Shown here in pieces: positions 27,491-40,559 of a DNA stretch of 64,000 bases. The DNA lies in NCBI GenBank assembly GCA_920105625.2, contig OV050032.1:71839879-71903878 (forward strand). The letters run 5' to 3'. The translations under genes and the position numbers were made by a program. Under the pieces are notes generated by a model that did no database searches, was not told where the DNA came from, and worked only from the letters and a program-made list of their open reading frames with translations. How positions within the stretch are numbered: the stretch's first letter is position 1; the number at the start of each line of letters is the position of its first letter. This DNA comes from Clusia tigrina (lineage: Eukaryota; Arthropoda; Insecta; Diptera; Clusiidae).

Positions 27491-30400
27491 TGACGCTCCA
27501 GTAAAAAGTTACAAACATTTGTATGCTGCAAACTTTGATAGGTGTAGTACGTACCGTATAGAAGTTAGGGCCATTTGAAGTTTTATCAGTGTTTGATTTG
27601 GGACTCAAGCGTAGCATAGCTTTGAGCGATAGCTTAAATTGACAAGAGGCTCGAGTACTTTATTGTTACAAAATTTCAAGATTTTATGACGCTCCAGCAA
27701 AAAGTTACTAGCATATGTATGTTCGAAATTTTGATAGGTGTAGCACGTACCGTATAGAATTTAGGGCCATTTGAAGTTTTATCAGTGTTTTATTTGGGAC
27801 TCAAGGGTGGCATAGCTTTGAGCGATAGCTTAAATTGACAAGAGGCTCGAGTACTTTATTGTTACAAAACTTGAAGGTTTTATGACGCTCCAGTAAAAAG
27901 TTACAAGCATTTGTATGTTGCAAATTTTGATATGTGTAGGACGTACCATATAGAAGTTAGGGCCATTTGAAGTTTTATCAGAGTTTGATTTGGGACTCAA
28001 GGATAGCAAGCTTTGAGCGATAACTTAAATTGACAAGAAGCTCGAGTAGTTTATTGTTACAAAATTTCAAGGTTTTATGACGCTCCAGTAAAAACTTACA
28101 AGCATTTGTATGTTGCAAACTTTGATAAGTGTAGGACGTACCGTATAGAAGTTAGGGCCATTTGAAGTTTTATCAGTGCTTGATTCGGGACTCAAGGGTA
28201 GCATAGCTTTGAGCGATAGCTTAAATTGACAAGAGGCTCGAGTACTATATTGTTACAAAATTTCAAGGTATTATGACGTTCCAGTAAAAAGTTACAATCA
28301 TTTGTATGTTGCAAACTTTGATAGGTGTAGGACGTACCGTATAGAAGTTAGGGCCATTTGAAGTTTTATCAGTGTTTGATTTGGGACTCAAGGGTAGCAT
28401 AGCTTTGAGCGATAGCTTAAATTGACAAGAGGCTCGAGTACTTTATTGTTACTAAATTTCAAGGTTTTATGACGCTCCAGTAAAAAGTTACAAGCATTTG
28501 TATGTTGCAAATGTTGATAGGTGTAGGATGTATCGTATAAAAGTTAGGGCCATTTGAAGTTTTATCAGTGTTTGATTTGGGACTCAAGGGTAGCATAGCT
28601 TTGAGCGATAGCTTAAATTGACAAGAGGCTCGGGTACTATATTGTTACAAAATTTCAAGGTTTTATGACGCTCCAGTAAAAAGTTAAAAGCATTTGTATA
28701 TTGCAAACTTTGATAGGTGTAGGACGTACCGTATAGAAGTTAGGGCCATTTGAAGTTTAATCAGTGTTTGATTTGGGATTCAAGGGTAGCATAGCTTTGA
28801 GCGATAGCTTAAATTGACAAGAGGCTCGAGTACTTTATTGTTACAAAATTTCAAGGTTTTATGACGCTCCAGTAAAAGGTTACAAGCATTTGTGTCTTGC
28901 AAACTTTGATAGGTATAGGATGCACCGTATAGAAGTTAGGGCCATTTGAAGTTTTATCAGTGTTTGATTTGGGACTCAAGGGTAGCATAGCTTTGAGCGA
29001 TAGCTTAAATTGAAAAGAGGCTCGAGTACTTAATTGTTACAAAATTTCTAGGTTTTATGACGCTCCAGTAAAAAGTTACAAGCATTTGTATGTTGCAAAC
29101 TTTGATAGGTGTAAGAAGCACCGTAAAGAAGCTAAAGCCATTTGAAGTTTTATCAGTGTTTGATTTGGGACTCAAGGGTAGCATAGCTTTGAGCGATAAC
29201 TTAAATTGACAAGAGGCTCGAGTACTTTATTGTTACAAATTTTCAAGATTTTATTACGCTCCAGTAAAAAGTTACAAGCATTTGTATGTTGCAAACTTTG
29301 ATAGGTGTAGGACGTACCGTATAGAAGTTAGCGCCATTTTAAGCTTTATCAGTGGTTGATTTGCGACTCAAGGCTAGCATAGCTTTGAGCGATAGCTTAA
29401 ATTGACAAGAGGGTCGAAAATTTATTGTTACAAAATTTCAAGGTTTCATGACGCTCCAGTAAAAAGTTACAAGCATTTGTATGTTACAATCTTTGGTAGT
29501 TGTAGGACGTACCGTATATAAGTTAGGGCCATTTGAAGTTTTATCAGTGTTTGATTTGGGACTCAAGGATAGCATAGCTTTGAGCGATAGCTTAAATTGA
29601 CAAGAGGCTCGAGTACTTTATTGTTACAAAATTTCAAGGTTTTATGACGCTCCAGTAAAAAGTTACAAGCATTTGTATGTTGCAAACATTGATAGGTGTA
29701 GGACGTACCGTAGAGAAGTTAGGGCCATTTGATATTTTATCAGTGTTTCATTTGGGACTCAAGGTTAGCATAGCTTTGAACGATAGCTTAAATTGACAAG
29801 AGGCTCGAGTACTATATTGTTATAAAATTTCAAGGTTTTTTGACGCTCCAGTAAAAAGTTACAAGCATTTGTATGTTGAAAACTTTGATAGGTGTAGGAC
29901 GTACCGTATAGAAGTTAGGGCGATTTGAAGTCTTATCAGTGTTAGATTTGGGACTCAAGGGTAGCCTAGCTTTGAGCTATAGCTTAAATTGACAAGAGGC
30001 TCGAGTACTTTATTGTTACAAAATTTCAAGGTTTTATGACGCTCCAGTAAAAAGTTACAAGCATTTGTATGTTGCAAACTTTGATAGGTGTAGGACATAC
30101 CGTATAAAAGTTAGGGCCATTTGAAGTTTTATCAGTGTTTGATTTTGGACTCAAGGGTAGCATAGCTTTTAGCGATAGCTTAAATTGACAAGAGGCTCGA
30201 GTACTTTATTGTTACAAAATTTCAAGGTTTTATGACGGTCCAGCAAAAAGTTACGAGCATTTGTATGTTGTAAACTTTGATAGGTGTAGGACGTACCGTA
30301 TATAAGTTAGGGCCATTTGATGTTTTATCAGTGTTTCATTTGGGACTCAAGGGTAGCATAGCTTTGATCGATAGCTTAAATTGACAAGAGGCTCGAGTAC

Positions 30401-32331
30401 TTTATTGTTACAAAATTTCCAGGTTTTAGGACGCTCCAGTAAAAAGTTACGAGCATTTGTATGTTGTAAACTTTGATAAGTGTAGGACGTACCGTATAGA
30501 AGTTAGGGCCATTTGAAGCTTTATCAGTGGTTGATTTGCGACTCAAGGCTAGCATAGCTTTGAGCGATAGCTTAAATTGACAAGAGGGTCGAAAATTTAT
30601 TGTTACAAAATTTCAAGGTTTCATGACGCTCCAGTAAAAAGTTACAAGCATTTGTATGTTACAAACTTTGGTAGTTGTAGGACGTACCGTATAGAAGTTA
30701 GGGCCATTTGAAGTTTTATCAGTGTTTGATTTGGGACTCAAGGATAGCATAGCTTTGAGCGATAGCTTAAATTGACAAGAGGCTCGAGTACTTTATTGTT
30801 ACAAAATTTCAAGGTTTTATGACGCTCCAGTAAAAAGCTACAAGCATTTGTATGTTGCAAACTTTGATAGGTGTAGGACGCACCGTATATAAGTTAGGGC
30901 CATTTGATGTTTTATCAGTGTTTCATTTGGGACTCAAGGGTAGCATAGCTTTGATCGATAACTTAAATTGACAAGAGGCTCGAGTACTTTATTGTTACAA
31001 AATATCAAGGTTTTATGCCGCTACAGTAAAAAGTTGCAAGCATTTGTATGTTGCAAACTTTGATAGGTGTAGAACGTACCGTATAGAAGTTAGGGCCATT
31101 TGAAGCTTTATCAGTGGTTGATTTGCGACTCAAGGGGAGCATAGCTTTGAGCGAAAGCTTAAATTGACAAGAGGCTCGAAAATTTATTGTTACAAAATTT
31201 CAAGGTTTTATGACGCTCCAGTAAAAAGTTACAAGCATTTGTATGTTGCAAACTTTGATAGGTGTAGGACGTACCGTATAGAAGTTAGGGCCATTTGAAG
31301 TTTTATCAGTGTTTGATTTGGGACTCAAGGGTAGCATAGCTTTGAGCGATAGCTTAAATTGACAAGAAGCTCGAGTACTTTATTGTTACAAAATTTCAAG
31401 GTTTTATGACGCTCCAGTAAAAAGTTACAAGCATTTGTATGTTGCAAACTTTGATAGGTGTAGGACGTACCGTATAGAAGTTAGGGCCATTTGATATTTT
31501 ATCAGTGTTTGATTTGGGAATCAAATGTAGCATAGCTTTGAGCGATAGCTTAAATTGACAAGAGGCTCGAGAACTATATTGTTACAAAATTTCAAGGTTT
31601 TATGACGCTCCAGTAAAAAGTTACAAGCATTTGTATGTTGCAAACTTTGATAGGTGTAGGACGTACCGTATAGAAGTTAGGGCCATTTTAAGTCTTATCA
31701 GTGTTTGATTTGGGACTCAAGGGTAGCATAGCTTTGAGCGATAGCTTAAATTGACAAGAGGCTCGAGTACTTTATTCTTACAAAATTTCAAGGTTTTATG
31801 ACGCTCCAGTAAAAAGTTACAAGCATTTGTATGTTGAAAACTTTGATAGGTGTAGGACGCACCGTATAGAAGTTAGGGCCAGTTGAAGTTCTATCAGTGT
31901 TTAATTTGGGACTCAAGGGTAGCATAGCTTTGAGCTACAGCTTAAATTGACAAGAGGCTCGAGTACTTTATTGTTACAAAATTTCAAGGTTTTATGACGG
32001 TCCAGTAAAAAGTTACAAGCCATTTGATGTTTTATCAGTGTTTCATTTGGGACTCAAGGGTAGCATAGCTTTGAGCGATAACTTAAATTGACAAGAGGCT
32101 CGAGTACTTTATTGTTACAAAATTTCAAGGTTTGATGACGCTCCAGTGAAAAGTTACAAGCATTTGTATGTTGCAAACTTTGATAGGTATAGGACGTACC
32201 GTATAGAAGTTAGGGCCATTTGATGTTTTATCAGTGTTTGATTTGGGACTCAAGGGTAGCATAGCTTTGAGCGATAGCTTAAATTGACAAGAGGCTCGAG
32301 TACTTTATTGTTACAAAATTTCAAGTTTTTA
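27491..32331 (+). repeat. 25-unit HOR, 4841 bp, second copy
   Basis: This is a direct tandem copy of 22650-27490. Every rare marker checked recurs at exactly +4841, for example GAAGTTTAATCAG at 23911 and 28752, and AGCTTTTAGCG at 25323 and 30164. By eye I found about eight substitutions and no length change, including GGGAATT to GGGAATC near 31520 and AACTTCAAGG to AACTTGAAGG near 27866. It diverges near 32352, where TATGTTTGCAAAC replaces TATGCTGCAAAC. It is either a recent duplication or an assembly duplication. Confidence 0.9.
31961..32101 (+). repeat. Truncated 141-bp monomer, copy in second 4841-bp unit
   Basis: It has the same ACAAGCCATTTGATG junction (at 32015) as the unit at 27120, exactly 4841 bp further on. 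It was therefore inherited through the tandem duplication and is not a new deletion. Confidence 0.92.
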
Positions 32332-33477
32332 TGACGCTCCAGTAAAAAGTTACAAGCATTTGTATGTTTGCAAACTTTGATAGGTGCAGGACGTACCGTA
32401 TAGAAGTTAGGGGCCATTTGAAGTTTTATCAGTGTTTGATTTGGGACTCAAGGGTAGCATAGCTTTGAGTGATAGCTTAAATTGACAAGAGGCCCGAGTA
32501 CTTTATTGTTACAAAATTTCAAGGTTTTATGACGCTCCAGTAAAAAGTTACAAGCATTTGTATGTTGCAAACTTTGATAGGTGTAGGACGTACCGTATAG
32601 AAGTTAGGGCCATTTGAAGTTTTATCAGTGTTTGATTTGGGACTTAATGGTAGCATAGCTTTGAGCGATAGCTTAAATTGACAAGACGCTCGAGTACTTT
32701 ATTGTTACAAAATTTTCAAGGTTTTATGACGCTCCAGTAAAAAGTTACAAGCATTTGTATGTTGCAAACTTTGATAGGTGTAGGACGTACCGTATAGAAG
32801 TTAGGGCCATTTTAAGTCTTATCAGTGCTTTGATTTGGGACTCAAGGGTAGCATAGCTTTGAGCGATAACTTAAATTGACAAGAGGCTCGAGTTCTTTAT
32901 TGTTACAAAATTTCAAGGTTTTATGACGCTCCAGTAAAAAGTTACAAGCATTTGTATGTTGTAAACTTTGATAGGTGTAGGATGTACCGTATAGAAGTTA
33001 GGGCCATTTGATATTTTATCAGTGTTTCATTTGGGACTCAAGGGTAGCATAGCTTTGAGCGATAGCTTAAATTGACAAGAGGCTCGAGTACTATATTGTT
33101 ACAAAATTTCAAGGTTTTATGACGCTCCAGTCAAAACTTACAAGCATTTGTATGTTGCAAACTTTGATAGGTGTAGGACGTACCGTATAGAAGTTAGGGC
33201 CATTTGAAGTTTTATCAGTGTTTGATTTGGGACTCAAGGGTAGCATAGCTTTGAGCGATAGCTTAAATTGACAAGAGGCTCGAGTACTTTATTCTTACAA
33301 AATTTCAAGGTTTTATGACGCTCCAGTAAAAAGTTACAAGCATTTGTATGTTGAAAACTTTGATAGGTGTAGGACGCACCGTATAGAAGTTAGGGCCAGT
33401 TGAAGTTCTATCAGTGTTTAATTTGGGACTCAAGGGTAGCATAGCTTTGAGCTACAGCTTAAATTGACAAGAGGCTC

Positions 33478-33618
33478 GAGTACTTTATTGTTACAAAATT
33501 TCAAGGTTTTATGACGGTCCAGTAAAAAGTTACAAGCCATTTGATGTTTTATCAGTGTTTCATTTGGGACTCAAGGGTAGCATAGCTTTGAGCGATAACT
33601 TAAATTGACAAGAGGCTC
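33478..33618 (+). repeat. Truncated 141-bp monomer
   Basis: The identical junction lies at 33532, preceded by the same linked variant GAGCTACAGCTTAAATTG. The spacing to the previous truncated unit is 1517 bp. Confidence 0.92.
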
Positions 33619-34795
33619 GAGTACTTTATTGTTACAAAATTTCAAGGTTTTATGACGCTCCAGTAAAAAGTTACAAGCATTTGTATGTTGCAAACTTTGA
33701 TAGGTATAGGACGTACCGTATAGAAGTTAGGGCCATTTGATGTTTTATCAGTGTTTGATTTGGGACTCAAGGGTAGCATAGCTTTGAGCGATAGCTTAAA
33801 TTGACAAGAGGCTCGAGTACTTTATTGTTACAAAATTTCAAGTTTTTATGACGCTCCAGTAAAAAGTTACAAGCATTTGTATGTTTGCAAACTTTGATAG
33901 GTGCAGGACGTACCGTATAGAAGTTAGGGCCATTTGAAGTTTTATCAGTGTTTGATTTGGGACTCAAGGGTAGCATAGCTTTGAGTGATAGCTTAAATTG
34001 ACAAGAGGCCCGAGTACTTTATTGTTACAAAATTTCAAGGTTTTATGACGCTCCAGTAAAAAGTTACAAGCATTTGTATGTTGCAAACTTTGATAGGTGT
34101 AGGACGTACCGTATAGAAGTTAGGGCCATTTGAAGTTTTATCAGTGTTTGATTTGGGACTCAAGGGTAGCATAGCTTTGAGCGATAGCTTAAATTGACAA
34201 GAAGCTCGAGTACTTTATTGTTACAAAATTTCAAGGTTTTATGACGCTCCAGTAAAAAGTTACAAGCATTTGTATGTTGCAAACTTTGATAGGTGTAGGA
34301 CGTACCGTATAGAAGTTAGGGCCATTTTAAGTCTTATCAGTGTTTGATTTGGGACTCAAGGGTAGCATAGCTTTGAGCGATAACTTAAATTGACAAGAGG
34401 CTCGAGTTCTTTATTGTTACAAAATTTCAAGGTTTTATGACGCTCCAGTAAAAAGTTACAAGCATTTGTATGTTGCAAACTTTGATAGGTGTAGGACGTA
34501 CCGTATAGAAGTTAGGGCCATTTGAAGTTTTATCAGTGTTTGATTTGGGACTCAAGGGTAGCATAGCTTTGAGCGATAGCTTAAATTGACAAGAGGCTCG
34601 AGTACTTTATTCTTACAAAATTTCAAGGTTTTATGACGCTCCAGTAAAAAGTTACAAGCATTTGTATGTTGAAAACTTTGATAGGTGTAGGACGCACCGT
34701 ATAGAAGTTAGGGCCAGTTGAAGTTCTATCAGTGTTTAATTTGGGACTCAAGGGTAGCATAGCTTTGAGCTACAGCTTAAATTGACAAGAGGCTC

Positions 34796-34936
34796 GAGTA
34801 CTTTATTGTTACAAAATTTCAAGGTTTTATGACGGTCCAGTAAAAAGTTACAAGCCATTTGATGTTTTATCAGTGTTTCATTTGGGACTCAAGGGTAGCA
34901 TAGCTTTGAGCGATAACTTAAATTGACAAGAGGCTC
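34796..34936 (+). repeat. Truncated 141-bp monomer
   Basis: The identical junction lies at 34850, 1318 bp after the one at 33532. About 33.2-34.95 kb thus contains a short HOR of six full monomers plus this truncated unit. The match fails soon after, where TGTTAAAAATTTC is a further indel. Confidence 0.9.
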
Positions 34937-35292
34937 GAGTACTTTATTGTTAAAAATTTCAAGGTTTTATGACGCTCCAGTAAAAAGTTACAAGCATTTG
35001 TATGTTGCAAACTTTGATAGGTGTAGGACGTACCGTATAAAAGTTAGGGCCATTTGAAGTTTTATCAGTGTTTGATTTTGGACTCAAGGGTAGCATAGCT
35101 TTTAGCGATAGCTTAAATTGACAAGAGGCTCGAGTACTTTATTGTTACAAAATTTCAAGGTTTTATGACGCTCCAGTAAAAAGTTACAAGCATTTGTATG
35201 TTGCAAACTTTGATAGGTGTAGGACGTACCGTATAAAAGTTAGGGCCATTTGAAGTTTTATCAGTGTTTGATTTTGGACTCAAGGGTAGCAT

Positions 35293-37124
35293 AGCTTTTA
35301 GCGATAGCTTAAATTGACAAGAGGCTCGAGTACTTTATTGTTACAAAATTTCAAGGTTTTATGACGGTCCAGTAAAAAGTTACGAGCATTTGTATGTTGT
35401 AAACTTTGATAGGTGTAGGACGTACCGTATATAAGTTAGGGCCATTTGATGTTTTATCAGTGTTTCATTTGGGACTCAAGGGTAGCATAGCTTTGATCGA
35501 TAGCTTAAATTGACAAGAGGCTCGAGTACTTTATTGTTACAAAATTTCCAGGTTTTATGACGCTCCAGTAAAAAGTTACGAGCATTTGTATGTTGTAAAC
35601 TTTGATAAGTGTAGGACGTACCGTATAGAAGTTAGGGCCATTTGAAGCTTTATCAGTGGTTGATTTGCGACTCAAGGCTAGCATAGCTTTGAGCGATAGC
35701 TTAAATTGACAAGAGGGTCGAAAATTTATTGTTACAAAATTTCAAGGTTTCATGACGCTCCAGTAAAAAGTTACAAGCATTTGTATGTTACAAACTTTGG
35801 TAGTTGTAGGACGTACCGTATAGAAGTTAGGGCCATTTGAAGTTTTATCAGTGTTTGATTTGGGACTCAAGGATAGCATAGCTTTGAGCGATAGCTTAAA
35901 TTGACAAGAGGCTCGAGTACTTTATTGTTACAAAATTTCAAGGTTTTATGACGCTCCAGTAAAAAGCTACAAGAATTTGTATGTTGCAAACTTTGATAGG
36001 TGTAGGACGCACCGTATAGAAGTTAGGGCCAGTTGAAGTTTTATTAGTGTTTGATTTGGGACTCAAGGGCAGCATAGCTTTGAGCGATAACTTAAATTGA
36101 CAAGAGGCTCGAGTACTTTATTGTTACAAAATATCAAGGTTTTATGCCGCTACAGTAAAAAGTTGCAAGCATTTGTATGTTGCAAACTTTGATAGGTGTA
36201 GAACGTACCGTATAGAAGTTAGGGCCATTTGAAGCTTTATCAGTGGTTGATTTGCGACTCAAGGGGAGCATAGCTTTGAGCGAAAGCTTAAATGGACAAG
36301 AGGCTCGAAAATTTATTGTTACAAAATTTCAAGGTTTTATGACGCTCCAGTAAAAAGTTACAAGCATTTGTATGTTGCAAACTTTGATAGGTGTAGGACG
36401 TACCGTATAGAAGTTAGGGCCATTTGAAGTTTTATCAGTGTTTGATTTGTGACTCAAGGGTAGCATAGCTTTGAGCGATAGCTTAAATTGATAAGAAGCT
36501 CGAGTACTTTATTGTTACAAAATTTCAAGGTTTTATGACGCTCCAGTAAAAAGTTACAAGCATTTGTATGTTGCAAACTTTGATAGGTGTAGGACGTACC
36601 GTATAGAAGTTAGGGCCATTTGATATTTTATCAGTGTTTGATTTGGGAATCAAATGTAGCATAGCTTTGAGCGATAGCTTAAATTGGCTCGAGAACTATA
36701 TTGTTACAAAATTTCAAGGTTTTATGACGCTCCAGTAAAAAGTTACAAGCATTTGTATGTTGCAAACTTTGATAGGTGTAGGACGTACCGTATAGAAGTT
36801 AGGGCCATTTGAAGTCTTATCAGTGTTTGATTTGGGATTCAAGGGTAGCATAGCTTTGAGCGATAACTTAAATTGACAAGAGGCTCGAGTTCTTTATTGT
36901 TACAAAATTTCAAGGTTTTATGACGCTCCAGTAAAAAGTTACAAGCATTTGTATGTTGTAAACTTTGATAGGTGTAGGATGTACCGTATAGAAGTTAGGG
37001 CCATTTGATATTTTATCAGTGTTTCATTTGGGACTCAAGGGTAGCATAGCTTTGAGCGATAGCTTAAATTGACAAGAGGCTCGAGTACTATATTGTTACA
37101 AAATTTCAAGGTTTTATGACGCTC
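35293..37124 (+). repeat. 1.8-kb segment, first of two copies, ends at gap
   Basis: The segment is collinear with 38457-40290. The offset is 3164, rising to 3165 and 3166 because of 1-bp insertions in the second copy (AGGGACGTACC near 38581 and GATTTTGCGAC near 39414). It also resembles 30164 onward in the 4841-bp HOR. It contains a monomer with a 7-bp deletion (AAATTGGCTCGAG near 36682). The copy is interrupted by the N run. Confidence 0.85.
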
Positions 37125-37324
37125 NNNNNNNNNNNNNNNNNNNNNNNNNNNNNNNNNNNNNNNNNNNNNNNNNNNNNNNNNNNNNNNNNNNNNNNNNNNN
37201 NNNNNNNNNNNNNNNNNNNNNNNNNNNNNNNNNNNNNNNNNNNNNNNNNNNNNNNNNNNNNNNNNNNNNNNNNNNNNNNNNNNNNNNNNNNNNNNNNNNN
37301 NNNNNNNNNNNNNNNNNNNNNNNN
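37125..37324. other. Assembly gap, 200 N
   Basis: The run is exactly 200 N. The left flank stops at consensus position 128 (GACGCTC) and the right flank resumes at position 101 (TACAAAATTTC). An intact array would need 168 + 196k bases here, and 200 does not fit. The second copy of this segment has 364 bp between the same flanking points (40291-40654), which equals 168 + 196. The N count is therefore a placeholder and not a measured size. Confidence 0.97.
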
Positions 37325-38456
37325 TACAAAATTTCAAGGTTTTATGACGGTCCAGTAAAAAGTTACAAGCATTTGTATGTTGCAAACTTTGATAGGTGTA
37401 GGACGTACCGTATAGAAGTTAGGGCCATTTCATGTTTTATCAGTGTTTCATTTGGGACTCAAGGGTAGCATAGCTTTGAGCGATAGCTTAAATTGACAAG
37501 AGGCTCGAGTACTTTATTGTTACAAAAATTTCAAGGTTTTATGACGCTCCAGTAAAAAGTTACAAGCATTTGTAAGTTTGGTAACTTTGATAGGTGTAGG
37601 ACGTACCGTGCAGAAGTTAGGGACATTTTTAGTTTTATCAGTGTTTGATTTGGGACTCAAGGATAGCATAGCTTTGAGCGATAGCTTAAATTGACAAGAG
37701 GCTCGAGTACTTTATTGTTACAAAATTTCAAGGTTTTATGACGCTCCAGTAAAAAGTTACAAGCATTTGTATGTTGCAAACATTGATAGGTGTAGGACGT
37801 ACCGTATAGAAGTTAGCGCAATTTTTTAAATTTATCAGTGTTTGATTTGGGACTCAAGGATAGCATAGCTTTGAGCGATAGCTTAAATTGACAAGAGGCT
37901 CGAGTACTTTATTGTTACAAAATTTCAAGGTTTTATGACGCTCCAGTAAAAAGTTACAAGCATTTGTATGTTGCAAACATTGATATGTGTAGGACGTACC
38001 GTAGAGAAGTTAGGGCCATTTGATATTTTATAAGTGTTTCATTTGGGACTCAAGGTTAGCATAGCTTTGAACGATAGCTTAAATTGACAAGAGGCTCGAG
38101 TACTATATTGTTACAAAATTTCAAGGTTTATGACGCTCCAGTAAAAAGTTACAAGCATTTGTATGTTGAAAACTTTGATAGGTGTAGGAGACGTACCGTA
38201 TAGAAGTTAGGGCGATTTGAAGTCTTATCAGTGTTTGATTTGGGACTCAAGGGTAGCATAGCTTTGAGCGATAGCTTAAATTGACAACAGGCTCGAGTAC
38301 TTTATTGTTACAAAATTTCAAGGTTTTATGACGCTCCAGTAAAAAGTTACAAGCATTTGTATGTTGCAAACTTTGATAGGTGTAGGACGTACCGTATAAA
38401 AGTTAGGGCCATTTGAAGTTTTATCAGTGTTTGATTTTGGGACTCAAGGGTAGCAT
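37325..38456 (+). repeat. Satellite monomers between gap and repeated segment
   Basis: These are ordinary monomers plus a few indel variants: GTAAGTTTGGTAACTTTG near 37572, AGCGCAATTTTTTAAATT near 37815, GGTTTATGACG near 38124 (1 bp short) and TAGGAGACGTACC near 38186 (2 bp long). The first 220 bp or so match 40655 onward. Such clustered small indels beside an assembly gap could be real or could reflect lower consensus quality. Confidence 0.75.
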
Positions 38457-40290
38457 AGCTTTTAGCGATAGCTTAAATTGACAAGAGGCTCGAGTACTTT
38501 ATTGTTACAAAATTTCAAGGTTTTATGACGGTCCAGTAAAAAGTTACGAGCATTTGTATGTTGTAAACTTTGATAGGTGTAGGGACGTACCGTATATAAG
38601 TTAGGGCCATTTGATGTTTTATCAGTGTTTCATTTGGGACTCAAGGGTAGCATAGCTTTGATCGATAGCTTAAATTGACAAGAGGCTCGAGTACTTTATT
38701 GTTACAAAATTTCCAGGTTTTATGACGCTCCAGTAAAAAGTTACGAGCATTTGTATGTTGTAAACTTTGATAAGTGTAGGACGTACCGTATAGAAGTTAG
38801 GGCCATTTGAAGCTTTATCAGTGGTTGATTTGCGACTCAAGGCTAGCATAGCTTTGAGCGATAGCTTAAATTGACAAGAGGGTCGAAAATTTATTGTTAC
38901 AAAATTTCAAGGTTTCATGACGCTCCAGTAAAAAGTTACAAGCATTTGTATGTTACAAACTTTGGTAGTTGTAGGACGTACCGTATAGAAGTTAGGGCCA
39001 TTTGAAGTTTTATCAGTGTTTGATTTGGGACTCAAGGATAGCATAGCTTTGAGCGATAGCTTAAATTGACAAGAGGCTCGAGTACTTTATTGTTACAAAA
39101 TTTCAAGGTTTTATGACGCTCCAGTAAAAAGCTACAAGCATTTGTATGTTGCAAACTTTGATAGGTGTAGGACGCACCGTATAGAGGTTAGGGCCAGTTG
39201 AAGTTTTATTAGTGTTTGATTTGGGACTCAAGGGCAGCATAGCTTTGAGCGATAACTTAAATTGACAAGAGGCTCGAGTACTTTATTGTTACAAAATATC
39301 AAGGTTTTATGCCGCTACAGTAAAAAGTTGCAAGCATTTGTATGTTGCAAACTTTGATAGGTGTAGAACGTACCGTATAGAAGTTAGGGCCATTTGAAGC
39401 TTTATCAGTGGTTGATTTTGCGACTCAAGGGGAGCATAGCTTTGAGCGAAAGCTTAAATGGACAAGAGGCTCGAAAATTTATTGTTACAAAATTTCAAGG
39501 TTTTATGACGCTCCAGTAAAAAGTTACAAGCATTTGTATGTTGCAAACTTTGATAGGTGTAGGACGTACCGTATAGAAGTTAGGGCCATTTGAAGTTTTA
39601 TCAGTGTTTGATTTGTGACTCAAGGGTAGCATAGCTTTGAGCGATAGCTTAAATTGACAAGAAGCTCGAGTACTTTATTGTTACAAAATTTCAAGGTTTT
39701 ATGACGCTCCAGTAAAAAGTTACAAGCATTTGTATGTTGCAAACTTTGATAGGTGTAGGACGTACCGTATAGAAGTTAGGGCCATTTGATATTTTATCAG
39801 TGTTTGATTTGGGAATCAAATGTAGCATAGCTTTGAGCGATAGCTTAAATTGGCTCGAGAACTATATTGTTACAAAATTTCAAGGTTTTATGACGCTCCA
39901 GTAAAAAGTTACAAGCATTTGTATGTTGCAAACTTTGATAGGTGTAGGACGTACCGTATAGAAGTTAGGGCCATTTGAAGTCTTATCAGTGTTTGATTTG
40001 GGATTCAAGGGTAGCATAGCTTTGAGCGATAACTTAAATTGACAAGAGGCTCGAGTTCTTTATTGTTACAAAATTTCAAGGTTTTATGACGCTCCAGTAA
40101 AAAGTTACAAGCATTTGTATGTTGTAAACTTTGATAGGTGTAGGATGTACCGTATAGAAGTTAGGGCCATTTGATATTTTATCAGTGTTTCATTTGGGAC
40201 TCAAGGGTAGCATAGCTTTGAGCGATAGCTTAAATTGACAAGAGGCTCGAGTACTATATTGTTACAAAATTTCAAGGTTTTATGACGCTC
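38457..40290 (+). repeat. 1.8-kb segment, second copy
   Basis: This is the intact counterpart of 35293-37124. It carries the same sequence of unusual monomers: GAAGCTTTATCAGTGG at 38809, TCGAAAATTTATTG, ATATCAAGGTTTTATGCCG and the 7-bp-deleted AAATTGGCTCGAG near 39848. It continues past the position of the gap into 40291-40770, giving a local model of what the gap may hold. Confidence 0.85.
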
Positions 40291-40559
40291 CAGTCAAAAC
40301 TTACAAGCATTTGTATTTTGCAAACTTTGATAGGTGTAGGACGTACCGTATAGAAGTTAGGGCCATTTGAAGTTTTATCAGTGTTTGATTTGGGACTCAA
40401 GGGTAGCATAGCTTTGAGCGATAGCTTAAATTGACAAGAGGCTCGAGTACTTTATTGTTACAAAATTTCAAGGTTTTATGACGCTCCAGTAAAAAGTTAC
40501 AAGCATTTGTATGTTGAAAACTTTGATAGGTGTAGGACGCACCGTATAGAAGTTAGGGC

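Larger units (their letters stand above)
32332..35290 (+). repeat. Mixed monomers with short HORs around truncated units
   Basis: This stretch follows the 4841-bp duplication and reuses its right-hand monomers in new order. Truncated units at 33532 and 34850, along with the copy at 32015, give steps of 1517 and 1318 bp. CATTTTAAGTCTTATC recurs near 32810 and 34325. The monomer with GATTTTGGACTC and AGCTTTTAGCG is doubled at 35097 and 35293 (196 bp apart). No non-satellite sequence was seen. Confidence 0.75.

Noticed and set aside
37035..37385. Apparent open frames crossing 37125-37324
   Set aside because: They are mostly N and exist only because the assembly gap has no stop codons.
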